In this document: piece by piece, positions 35,143 through 42,703 of the stretch
How the letters are laid out: each line of letters begins with the position of its first letter
Position numbering within the stretch: the first letter of the stretch is position 1
Origin: Sphingosinicella flava
Lineage (GTDB): Bacteria; Pseudomonadota; Alphaproteobacteria; Sphingomonadales; Sphingomonadaceae
Direction: 5' to 3'
Assembly (NCBI RefSeq): GCF_016025255.1
Contig: NZ_CP065592.1
Location: 849,122-913,121 of the forward strand
Length of the DNA: 64,000 nt
Program-made: the position numbers and the translations under genes
Notes under the pieces: model-generated
The model's database searches: none
What the model was told of the DNA's origin: nothing
Seen by the model: the letters and a program-made list of their open reading frames with translations, nothing else

Positions 35143-35378
35143 TGCCCATTGTCGTCAATCTCGATGTCATGCTGGCCAGACGAAAGGTGAAATCCTACGA
35201 ACTCGCCAAGGCGGTCGGGATCACGGAATCAAACCTGTCGCTGCTTAAGTCGGGCAAGGTGAAGGGCGTGCGCTTTTCCACGCTCGCAGCGATCTGCCGC
35301 TATTTGGAATGTGAGCCTGGTGACCTTTTAGGCTACGTCTCCTCCGATGCCGATCTGAGTGGATCGGCAGAAGAATAG
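35142..35378 (+). CDS. Small XRE-family helix-turn-helix regulator
   Basis: The 78-residue protein is a minimal Cro/CI-type DNA-binding domain: VNLDVMLARRKVKSYELAKA, ITESNLSLLKSGKVKGVRF and LAAICRYLECEPGDLLGYV. It is of the YozG-like type that accompanies DUF2975 membrane proteins. Its ATG overlaps the upstream stop. It probably represses its own operon through the CAGAAA repeats at 34482-34508 (inference). Confidence 0.88.
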   Translation: MPIVVNLDVMLARRKVKSYELAKAVGITESNLSLLKSGKVKGVRFSTLAAICRYLECEPGDLLGYVSSDADLSGSAEE

Positions 35379-35467
35379 CGATTGGGTACTGCTGCCGAAG
35401 CCGTCCAGCCTCAATGGGACGCCTGCCTTCAGGTTAAGGCGCGTGATTTAGCCGTCCGCGCCTTTAG

Positions 35468-36262
35468 CTATGCCCGATCTGGAAGATCGTTCAGTTTTCT
35501 GCGCGTGTCCGGCGTCAGGCCTCGACGTTCGGTGATTTCGTAAATGGCTTCCTGCACGAGAGCGCCGTTTTCGTCCGAGTCGACCTGTTTGCGATCCAGA
35601 ATGCCGAGGAGTTCCAGAAGATCGGGATCCTTCGTCACGCCAGCCATGGTGTAATCCATGTTCTCGAAGGACGGCGATTTGCTCTCGTTGAGGCAATACA
35701 TGTTGAGCTGGATGATCAAGGCCTGCTGCTTCTTGTCCTCATCGTCCGTTTCCATCCCGCCACTTGCCCGGCAGAAGGGGATCGGCATGTTGATCCTGGT
35801 TCGCTCCACCAGCATCCCGTTTTGCCCGTCCGGATGCTCGCTGATCAGGATGAGCCCCTGCACGAATTCGAACTTGCCGGTCGGATTTCCGTTCTCGTCG
35901 AAATATTCCCGCCATTCCCCGTCAGCGGAATCGATGCACAAGGCGATACAGGACATGACCGACCTTCCGGTGCCGATTTCCATATCCTTGTCTTCGCATT
36001 CGCCCTCGCCCGCATCGATGCCCTTGACGGGGCCTAGGATTCGAACGCCGGGCGGAAGCCAATTGGGATTGACGTCCGGCTCGCCTTCATCATCCCCTAG
36101 GGCGGGACGGAATTTATTCGGGTTCTTGGCGTCCGCGGCCGCTTGTCCCTCGCTGATCGACCGCTTCAACGCCTCTGTTTCCGCTTTGGTCAGTCCCTGC
36201 GCCGCATTTGCAAGAGCGGGCGTCGCCGCGAGCAGGAGGAACAAGAAAAACTTTTTCAGCAT
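35468..36262 (-). CDS. Secreted protein of unknown family, paralog A
   Basis: The 264-residue protein has a signal peptide (MLKKFFLFLLLAATPALANA). It is clearly paralogous to the protein at 39631-40383. Shared blocks are GDDEGEPDVNPNWLPPGV, GTGRSVMSC, GNPTGKFEFVQGLILISE, DGQNGMLVERTRINMPIPFC, QLNMYCLN, the SPSF/AGVT segment and a helical C-terminus (LLGILDRKQ, LVQEAIYEITE). Conserved cysteines suggest disulfides and a periplasmic or extracellular location. I do not recognise the family. Upstream of its start lies transposase debris at about 36300, so its promoter region may have been disturbed. Confidence 0.75.
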   Translation of the reverse strand: MLKKFFLFLLLAATPALANAAQGLTKAETEALKRSISEGQAAADAKNPNKFRPALGDDEGEPDVNPNWLPPGVRILGPVKGIDAGEGECEDKDMEIGTGRSVMSCIALCIDSADGEWREYFDENGNPTGKFEFVQGLILISEHPDGQNGMLVERTRINMPIPFCRASGGMETDDEDKKQQALIIQLNMYCLNESKSPSFENMDYTMAGVTKDPDLLELLGILDRKQVDSDENGALVQEAIYEITERRGLTPDTRRKLNDLPDRA

Positions 36263-36401
36263 CGGCTCATCCCCAAATCATGCCTTGAACGAATGACCAT
36301 CACCCTTAATCACACGTGATTGTTGAAGGGAATGAAGATCTTGTCGACTTTTCGTCGACGAAGGGGCGGGACCGGAGCGACGAGCGCGAGGCCATGGCCG
36401 C

Positions 36402-36425
36402 GAAACCAAAGAAAAACGGCGTTCG
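36402..36425 (+). repeat. 24-bp direct repeat, left copy
   Basis: These 24 bases, starting GAAACCAAAGAAAAACGGC, are identical to 38544-38567. The two copies flank the transposase fragment and the A+T-richer serine hydrolase gene, a segment of about 2.1 kb. Confidence 0.85.
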
Positions 36426-36465
36426 CCACCGCCTTGAGGGCGCCGATATCAGCGAACGGCACCGT

Positions 36466-36847
36466 CGACGCGCAGGGGCTCCCGATCCGGCTCGGCCTGA
36501 CTGCCGGCCAGGCGCACGACGGCCAGATCGCCGACAAGCTACTCGACCATCTCGGGCCACGCACCATCGTGCTCGCCGACAAGGCCTATGACGCCGACCG
36601 CATCCGGTCGCTGATCGAGGAACAGGGCGCCACGCCCAACATCCCAGCCAAGTCCAATCGCAAATGGAAGCCCTGCTTCTCCAAACGACTCTACCGCAAG
36701 CGCAACCTGATCGAGTGCTTCTCCAGCAAGCTCAAACACTTCCGCCGCATCGCCATCCGCTACGACAAGCGCGCCGAAAACTTCCTCGCGATGGTCCAGC
36801 TCGCCTCAATGCGGCTGTGGCTGCGCGCTTACGAGTCTACGGCCTAA
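36466..36847 (+). mobile_element. IS5-family transposase, C-terminal remnant
   Basis: The frame encodes about 127 residues of a DDE transposase: VDAQGLPIRLGLTAGQAHDG, VLADKAYDADRIRSLIEEQG, and the glutamate-containing RLYRKRNLIECFSSKLKHF, followed by FLAMVQLASMRLWL. The N-terminal half is absent; upstream of 36466 the reading frame is unrelated sequence. No pair of terminal inverted repeats was found, so it cannot transpose on its own. It lies directly upstream of the serine hydrolase gene and between the two 24-bp repeats. Confidence 0.85.
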
Positions 36848-36933
36848 AAGGATGCCTCGCTGTCCTTTGACGCTCAAGACCATCTGGTAAGATGGTATTC
36901 GAATCCGTCAAATTTTGATATTGGAGGGGAGCA

Positions 36934-38442
36934 ATGGTTAAAGGTACTTTGCGTACGTGCATGGCTGGCGCGGCGTTGTGGGTTACGGCATGGGCCGCTA
37001 GCGGAAGCACGCAAACTTCAGCAAGCGTGACGGCGCAACCGTCAACCAACGCCCAGGCGATAGAGGCAGCCGATAACCAGCTTGCTGCATCTTTAGTCAC
37101 GGCCATCAATTCCATTGATCCCGCTGAGCGGAGGCGCTGGGCGACGCAGTATCATTCTACGAAAGACGGCGCATATAGCGTTGAAGCTCTAACGAAAATG
37201 CTAACTGACATCTCCAATGCCGGCCACAGTGTTTCACTTATTGGAGTAAAGCGGCGAGGAGAGTGGATCGGAGTCAACCTGCGTGCCGCAAACGGAAAAA
37301 CGGGGCAGCTCCGGCTTCAAACAGACCAAGCCGATGGTAACAAAGTTCTTGGTTTTAATGCATATGCGCGTCCTTCTACCTATCCAATTCCCCTGGTGGA
37401 TAAACCCGTATCCAGAGAAGTTCTTCGCGCTGCAATTGATGAGAGACTGAAGTTCGCGGCGGCAAAGGATGAATTTTCAGGATCGGTACTCGTCATGAAG
37501 GGTGACGAGTTGATCTACAAAGGTGCCTTCGGCCAAGCGGACAAGAATTTCGCTGTGCCCAACACTCTCGATACTCGCTTTCACACCGGGTCAATGGACA
37601 AGATGTTCACGGCGACTATGATAGGCCAGCTCATTGACGAGGGAAAGCTAACTCTTGATACGCGGCTCGCCGAAGTGCTTCCTGATTACCCGAACAAGGA
37701 CGCAGCGCATAAAATCACAATCCGTCACCTGCTCAGTCATCAAAGCGGTGTGGCATCGAACTTCGGCGGTTCCGAAAGCGACCGCTTCAAGCCTTTCGAG
37801 CGAGTCTCGGAACAACTGGCCGGTTTTGCATCTAAGCCCCTGGATTTCGAACCTGGGACAAGAGCTGATTATAGCAATGAAGGCTTTACAATACTTGGAG
37901 CGGTGCTTGAGAAGCTGACGGATACAACTTTTTACGACCTTGTCCAAAAGCGCATATTTGACCGCGCTGGCATGAAGAATACAGTCTATTATCGCATTGA
38001 CGAAATCGCGCCGTTGCGCGCTGTAGGCTATCGTTTCCCCGACGAAGATTTTCTCGGCTTCGGCCAGAGGATAAACAATTTGACCTTCATGGGTTTCGGC
38101 TATCGTGGGGGCGCGAATGGTGGAAGCTACTCAACTGTTGGCGACATGACATTATTCCTGAAAGCGCTAAGAGCTTACAAGCTCATGTCCCCCACCTTGA
38201 CGGAAACAATGACCGGACTTCAGAAGGGCTATGAGCAATATGGGTATGGCTTTCTCCACCGGAAGTTGGGCGATAAAACTGTCAGGGGTCACACTGGCGG
38301 AGGTGCTTTTTCGGGAATCAATGGCATTAGCCGTATGGTATGGGAAAATGGCTATAGCGTTGTCGTCATGGGTAATTATGACGCTCCCCTCATTGAATGG
38401 GTCGGTGACGACATTGTCAAAATGGTCGCCGCGCAGCCGTAA
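36934..38442 (+). CDS. Secreted serine hydrolase (beta-lactamase-related), likely acquired
   Basis: The 502-residue protein has a signal peptide, an N-terminal domain of about 150 residues (TQYHSTKDGAYSVEALTKML, a pattern seen in DUF3471-like or related accessory domains), and a class C beta-lactamase-fold domain. The latter has SMDK (S220, K223), YSNEG and HTGGG. The function is probably peptidase or esterase. The gene is visibly A+T-richer than its neighbours, lies next to a transposase fragment and is enclosed by 24-bp direct repeats, all pointing to horizontal transfer. A hairpin ACCATC-N6-GATGGT lies at 36879-36896, upstream of the start. Confidence 0.88.
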   Translation: MVKGTLRTCMAGAALWVTAWAASGSTQTSASVTAQPSTNAQAIEAADNQLAASLVTAINSIDPAERRRWATQYHSTKDGAYSVEALTKMLTDISNAGHSVSLIGVKRRGEWIGVNLRAANGKTGQLRLQTDQADGNKVLGFNAYARPSTYPIPLVDKPVSREVLRAAIDERLKFAAAKDEFSGSVLVMKGDELIYKGAFGQADKNFAVPNTLDTRFHTGSMDKMFTATMIGQLIDEGKLTLDTRLAEVLPDYPNKDAAHKITIRHLLSHQSGVASNFGGSESDRFKPFERVSEQLAGFASKPLDFEPGTRADYSNEGFTILGAVLEKLTDTTFYDLVQKRIFDRAGMKNTVYYRIDEIAPLRAVGYRFPDEDFLGFGQRINNLTFMGFGYRGGANGGSYSTVGDMTLFLKALRAYKLMSPTLTETMTGLQKGYEQYGYGFLHRKLGDKTVRGHTGGGAFSGINGISRMVWENGYSVVVMGNYDAPLIEWVGDDIVKMVAAQP

Positions 38443-38543
38443 TGACTTCGGGATTGGAATGACTTCTTTAGTCTCATCCGTCTAATGTCAAGGCTAATAA
38501 CCCTCTCTTGCATGTCTATGCATCAGAGGCAGCACAGGGCGAA

Positions 38544-38567
38544 GAAACCAAAGAAAAACGGCGTTCG
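38544..38567 (+). repeat. 24-bp direct repeat, right copy
   Basis: Identical to 36402-36425. It lies 102 bases after the serine hydrolase stop and just before the SIMPL gene. Confidence 0.85.
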
Positions 38568-38598
38568 TTGGCCCGGCTCCACAAAGGAGCACCGCCTC

Positions 38599-39315
38599 AT
38601 GCGCATATTTGCCTTGTCCATCCCGCTTCTCTTGGGGGGCTGCCAAGCCTCCGCTCCCGATCCGCGCGGCGTGAAGGGCAACGAAACCCTGCTGACCGTA
38701 TCGGCGAGCGGCAAGGCCGAAACCCGCCCGGACGAAGCGAGGCTCCAGCTCGGCGTGCAATCCATCGCGCCGACCGCCGACGAGGCGAGCCGGGGCAATC
38801 GCGAGAAAATGGAGCGCGTGAGCGCCGCGCTGTCGCGCCTTGGCGTCAAGCCCGACGATTTGCAGACCCGCAATCTCAGCCTCAACCGGATCGACTATGG
38901 CCGCGACAAGGGCCGCTTCCGGGCCGAGAATATCGTCGAGGTCACGCTGCGCGACATGTCCCGGGTGGGCGACGCCGTGACCCTGGTGACGGAAGCAGGC
39001 GCGAACGTCCTGTCCGGGCCGGATCTCCGCATTTCGGACCGCGAAGGGTCGACGCGCTCGGCTTATGCGGCCGCCTATCGCGCCGCGCGATCGCGTGCCG
39101 ACGCCTATGCCGGTGCCGCGGGCCTGAAGGTCAAGCGCGTGCTCGGCATCTATGATGGCGGCGAATATGCCGCGCCGCCTTATCTCTACCCCAGGCCGGT
39201 CAGCGTGGAGCAAAGCGCTGCCGCGCCCCCGCCGCCGGTGGCGGCAGCGCCCTTCAATCCGGGTGTGACGACTTCCGAAGTGCGGGTCCGCGTCGATTTT
39301 GCCCTTGGCGAATGA
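38599..39315 (+). CDS. SIMPL domain lipoprotein
   Basis: The 238-residue protein has a lipobox (LLLGGC) and the SIMPL/DUF541 domain: LLTVSASGKAETRPDEARLQ, GVKPDDLQTRNLSLN, AYRAARSRADAYAGAAGLKV and a closing VRVRVDFAL strand. A Pro/Ala-rich loop precedes the last strand. These periplasmic proteins are related to BP26/OmpPst and form ring-like oligomers in some species; the physiological role is unclear. ATG 38599 follows AAAGGAG. Confidence 0.88.
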   Translation: MRIFALSIPLLLGGCQASAPDPRGVKGNETLLTVSASGKAETRPDEARLQLGVQSIAPTADEASRGNREKMERVSAALSRLGVKPDDLQTRNLSLNRIDYGRDKGRFRAENIVEVTLRDMSRVGDAVTLVTEAGANVLSGPDLRISDREGSTRSAYAAAYRAARSRADAYAGAAGLKVKRVLGIYDGGEYAAPPYLYPRPVSVEQSAAAPPPPVAAAPFNPGVTTSEVRVRVDFALGE

Positions 39316-39336
39316 GGCGCTGGGGGATCGCGACGA

Positions 39337-39640
39337 TTGTTTTTGCTGCTGGTCGCTGCGTTCGCTCTGATGCTGATGGGGATCGCCGATCCGCAGGGAC
39401 GACGGGACATTACGAGCAATTCTTTCCGCACGAGATGAAGACGGCTTCTGGAAAGCCGTGAACTTGAACGGCATTCCCGTTTCAGGTCGCGATTTTCAGC
39501 ATATCCATTGCAAAAGGAAGGGTCGTCAGCGGGCGGGGCGATTGCAACGATTGGGGCTATACGGATGAGCCGCCGGGCCCCGATGGCAGCCGCATCCGGT
39601 TCATTAAGTCCTATCTGCTTGAAGGCGAGGTCACGCCTTG
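39337..39640 (+). pseudogene. Frameshifted remnant of a small secreted protein gene
   Basis: Coding sense appears in three successive frames: LFLLLVAAFALMLMGIADPQ (signal-peptide-like), then TLRAILSARDEDGFWKAVNL with NGIPVSGR, then FSISIAKGRVVSGRGDCNDW with GYTDEPPGPDGSR. Joining them needs two frameshifts. The reading is natural amino-acid sequence at each step, which random high-GC DNA seldom gives. The family is not recognised. The 3' end abuts the stop of the convergent paralog B gene, so the tail may be lost. The limits are approximate. Confidence 0.5.
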
Positions 39641-40383
39641 TTCGGAAGCAATTGCAGATTGGCCCGCGTTTGCGGCTTCAGGCCTTCTTTTTCCGTGATT
39701 TCCCAAATCGCATCCTGAACCAAATCCTTGTGCTCCTGGGTAGTAATTTGCTTGCGATCCAGGATCGCGAGAAGTTCCTGCAGATCCTCGTCTTGTGTTA
39801 CCCCAGCAGCCCTGTATTGTAGACGATCAAAAGAGGGGCTTTTTTTCGCGTTGAGGCAGTACATGTTGAGCTGGACGATGAACTTCTCGCGCTCTTCTTC
39901 CTCGTCTTCGCCGCCGCCGGCCGCACAGAAGGGAAGGGGCTGATTGATCCGCACGCGTTCCACTAGAAGCCCGTTCTGCCCATCCTGATATTCACTTATG
40001 AGAGTAAATCCCCTGGCGAATTCGAACCGGCCTGTAGGTTCACCGTTCGCGTCATATGTAGGTGTCCATCGCGCGTCTTCCGGATTGAAGCAGAAAGCGG
40101 CACAGACTTGCACCGATCTGCCACTTCCTACGGTCATGCTCTTGCCTTCGCATTCCTGCTCCTCGGCATCTACCCCGGTTATTGGTCCATCGATTTCTAC
40201 TCCAGGCGGCAGCCAGGGAGATACTTCCGGATCCCCCGGATCGTCGCCAAGGCCCGGCCGGATTTTGTTAACGCCTGCCGGACGCCCCTTATCATTGGCG
40301 CCGCTGCGTGACTGCGCAAGAACAGGGCTCGCAACAGAGGTCGCAACAAGTGCAACGATGTAAAGCCATTTCAAAGGATTCAT
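39631..40383 (-). CDS. Secreted protein of unknown family, paralog B
   Basis: The 250-residue protein has a signal peptide (cut near VLAQ). It is a paralog of 35468-36262, with the same blocks in the same order: RPGLGDDPGDPEV, PWLPPGVEI, GSGRSVQVC, GEPTGRFEFARGFTLISE, YQDGQNGLLVERVRINQPLP, QLNMYCLN, SPSF, AGVTQDEDLQELLAILDRKQ and a helical end. Conserved cysteines and an acidic Glu/Asp run (GGGEDEEEEREK) in the middle are notable. It differs from paralog A mainly after the signal peptide. A perfect palindrome lies upstream at 40431-40448. No family is recognised. Confidence 0.75.
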   Translation of the reverse strand: MNPLKWLYIVALVATSVASPVLAQSRSGANDKGRPAGVNKIRPGLGDDPGDPEVSPWLPPGVEIDGPITGVDAEEQECEGKSMTVGSGRSVQVCAAFCFNPEDARWTPTYDANGEPTGRFEFARGFTLISEYQDGQNGLLVERVRINQPLPFCAAGGGEDEEEEREKFIVQLNMYCLNAKKSPSFDRLQYRAAGVTQDEDLQELLAILDRKQITTQEHKDLVQDAIWEITEKEGLKPQTRANLQLLPNKA

Positions 40384-40430
40384 GACACTCCCCTTCCACT
40401 TTATGAAACTTGTCTATTACATGCGACAAT

Positions 40431-40448
40431 ATTTGCACATCTGCAAAT
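40431..40448. promoter_or_regulatory. Perfect palindromic operator-like site upstream of paralog B
   Basis: ATTTGCA-CATC-TGCAAAT is a perfect seven-base inverted repeat with a four-base spacer, 48-65 bases before the paralog B start. Its position and symmetry suit a dimeric regulator. The half-site resembles ATTTGCG in the repeat at 26397-26428. Confidence 0.45.
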
Positions 40449-40586
40449 TAGAGAGGTCAGTTTCAGGGCGGATATTTCTAACAATATTCAATGAAAATTC
40501 TCTTCGAGACAGGCATTACGGTTCAGGCCCGGACTGCCCTTCAGGCGCGTCGTGAATTGAAGCTGGCCCCAGGAAGTTGGAAGGAA

Positions 40587-41498
40587 TCAAACCCAGAGAC
40601 CGCCCCGCGCCTGCACCTTGTCCTCTGTATTCACCTCGAAATCGCGCGCATCGTGGCGTTCGCGGAGCTGGGTTTCCGGCGCGCCCAGCTTGCGGTTGAC
40701 CATCCGCCCGCGCTTCACCGCCGCGCGCGCGCCGATCTGGTCGGTCCACCGCAGGAGGTTCCTATATTCGTGCACGGCCAGGAATTCCTGCGCGCCATAG
40801 GCCTCGCCCTTCACGACGCCGCCATACCAGGGCCAGATCGCCATGTCGGCGATGGTATATTCGTCGCCCGCCATATACTCGTTCTTGGCCAAATGCGTGT
40901 CGAGCACGTGGAGCTGGCGCTTGGCCTCCATCGCATAGCGGTTGATCGCATATTCGATCTTGATCGGGGCGTAGGCGAAGAAATGGCCGAAGCCGCCGCC
41001 GATGAACGGGCCGGACCCCATCTGCCACATCAGCCAGCTCATCGTGTTCACCCGTTTCTGCGGGTCCGTGGGCAGGAAGGCGCCGAACTTTTCGGCGAGG
41101 TAGAAGAGGATCGCCCCGCTTTCGAACACCTTGGTCTCCGGGGCCGTCGAGCGGTCCACCAGCGCGGGAATCTTGGAATTGGGGTTCACGTCGACGAAGC
41201 CGCTGGAAAACTGGTCGCCCTCATTGATGTCGATCAGCCAGGCGTCATACTCGGCGCCCGCATGGCCTGCCGCCAATAGCTCCTCCAGCATGATTGTCAC
41301 CTTGACCCCGTTCGGCGTGCCGAGCGAATAGAGCTGAAGCGGATGCGCGCCCACCGGCAGTGCTTTTTCATGCGTGGCGCCGGAAATGGGACGGTTGATG
41401 TTGGCGAACTTGCCGCCGCTGGCCTTATCCCAGGACCACACCTTCGGCGGCACATAGCCGGCGGGCTGGCTGTCGGCGGGGTCGAATTCCTTGCTCAT
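40587..41498 (-). CDS. yghU: Glutathione-dependent disulfide-bond oxidoreductase (YghU type)
   Basis: The 303-residue cytoplasmic glutathione transferase-fold protein has an N-terminal extension (VPPKVWSWDKASGGKFANIN) and thioredoxin-like domain LQLYSLGTPNGVKVTIMLEE, then FVDVNPNSKIPALVD, ESGAILFYLAEKF and the helical domain with WLMWQMGSGPFIGGGFGHFF. These are characteristic of YghU/YfcG-type Nu-class enzymes, which reduce disulfides with glutathione. GAGGAGAT precedes ATG 41498. Monocistronic; the upstream gap holds TATAAGG repeats. Confidence 0.9.
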   Translation of the reverse strand: MSKEFDPADSQPAGYVPPKVWSWDKASGGKFANINRPISGATHEKALPVGAHPLQLYSLGTPNGVKVTIMLEELLAAGHAGAEYDAWLIDINEGDQFSSGFVDVNPNSKIPALVDRSTAPETKVFESGAILFYLAEKFGAFLPTDPQKRVNTMSWLMWQMGSGPFIGGGFGHFFAYAPIKIEYAINRYAMEAKRQLHVLDTHLAKNEYMAGDEYTIADMAIWPWYGGVVKGEAYGAQEFLAVHEYRNLLRWTDQIGARAAVKRGRMVNRKLGAPETQLRERHDARDFEVNTEDKVQARGGLWV

Positions 41499-41706
41499 CG
41501 TCGCATCTCCTCGCTCTCGCGAACGCCCGGCTTTGCCGCCGCCCGCGCTGCCTTCAAATGCGGCGCCGAAACAAGAATTCAAGCAGGGGCCTTCTTGCCC
41601 GTCGCGAAAGGGATCCCCTGGGTCGCTCGCCGCCAAACAACGACGTTTGAAGCGCGGATCAACGGCATCCTGCTGAATAACGATAACAGGCCCGGCCATT
41701 GGAACT

Positions 41707-41745
41707 CCCTTATAAGGGCAGCCTTATAAGACGTCGCTATAAGGG
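41707..41745. promoter_or_regulatory. TATAAGG repeats in the 315-base gap upstream of yghU
   Basis: CCCTTATAAGGG (41707-41718) is a perfect 12-base palindrome. CCTTATAAG (41722-41730) and TATAAGGG (41738-41745) repeat it in full or in part, spaced about 15 bases apart. They lie between the divergent-end regions of yghU and tpiA (gap 41499-41813). No protein gene is seen in the gap. The site may bind a regulator of yghU; inference. Confidence 0.4.
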
Positions 41746-41813
41746 CTGAAGTTCGCTGTGAGGCCGGCTGCACGAACCTTATTTGCTAACCCGTCCGTGC
41801 GGACCGATGCCAG

Positions 41814-42548
41814 TCAAGCCGCCTCGATAATCGGCACGAACTGCGCCGCCGTCAGGCTCGCGCCGCCGACCAGGGCGCCGTCGACATCGTCGACCGCCAG
41901 CAACTCGGCCGCATTGTCCGCCTTCACCGATCCGCCATAAAGAATGCGGATCGCATCGCCGCGCGGGCCGAAGCGGGCGGCCAGATGCGCGCGGATCGCC
42001 GCATGCATGCTGGCGACGTCGGCCGGGGTGGCGACCTTGCCCGTGCCGATCGCCCAGATGGGTTCATAGGCGACGGTCAGCTCCCCGCCCCTCCAATCGT
42101 CGGGCAGCGATCCGGCAAGCTGTCCGGTGACGACGGTTGCGGCATCCCCCGCCTCGCGCTGGCTTTCGCTCTCGCCGACGCACACGATGGTCAGCAGTCC
42201 TTCCGCCAGCGCGGCTTGCGCCTTGGCGCGGACATCGGCATCGGTCTCATGCTGGTCCGCCCGCCGTTCGGAATGGCCGACGATCACCATCGTCGCGCCC
42301 GCTTCCCGGATCATCGGCACCGACACGCAGCCGGTATGGGCGCCTTTGTCCTTGGCGTGGCAGTCCTGCGCGCCGATGGCGAGAGAGGGCGCGCGTTCCT
42401 TCGCGGGCGCGATCAATGTGAAGGGCGGGCAGATGCCGGTATCCACGTCGGCGCGCCGGGATGCCGCCGCCGCGATCGCGTCCATCTCCGCCAGCGCGCC
42501 CAGGCTGCCATTCATCTTCCAGTTTCCGACGATCAACTTGCGGCGCAT
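41814..42548 (-). CDS. tpiA: Triosephosphate isomerase
   Basis: The 244-residue glycolytic enzyme interconverts dihydroxyacetone phosphate and glyceraldehyde 3-phosphate. Catalytic segments are NWKMNG (lysine), VGHSERR (histidine) and YEPIWAIGTGK (glutamate and loop 6), with LYGGSVKADNAAEL at the end. GGGAGGA precedes ATG 42548. It is divergent from ppiD, a usual arrangement in the group. Confidence 0.96.
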   Translation of the reverse strand: MRRKLIVGNWKMNGSLGALAEMDAIAAAASRRADVDTGICPPFTLIAPAKERAPSLAIGAQDCHAKDKGAHTGCVSVPMIREAGATMVIVGHSERRADQHETDADVRAKAQAALAEGLLTIVCVGESESQREAGDAATVVTGQLAGSLPDDWRGGELTVAYEPIWAIGTGKVATPADVASMHAAIRAHLAARFGPRGDAIRILYGGSVKADNAAELLAVDDVDGALVGGASLTAAQFVPIIEAA

Positions 42549-42703
42549 CGGCCATCCTCCCTTGCTTGTTTGCGGCCGCCATATCGGCTCCCGATGGGCT
42601 TGTCGAAGGAGCGGTGGCGGACGCCGGTGCAATCTGGGCTTCCGCGCGCGGTCAACAGGCCTTAAGAGCCGTATCGAACCTCAATCATACCGGTAGCTGA
42701 CTG

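Noticed and set aside
36316-36591. A 91-codon frame overlapping the transposase remnant as a separate gene
   Set aside because: It shifts out of the transposase frame, has low-complexity basic sequence and no start signal.
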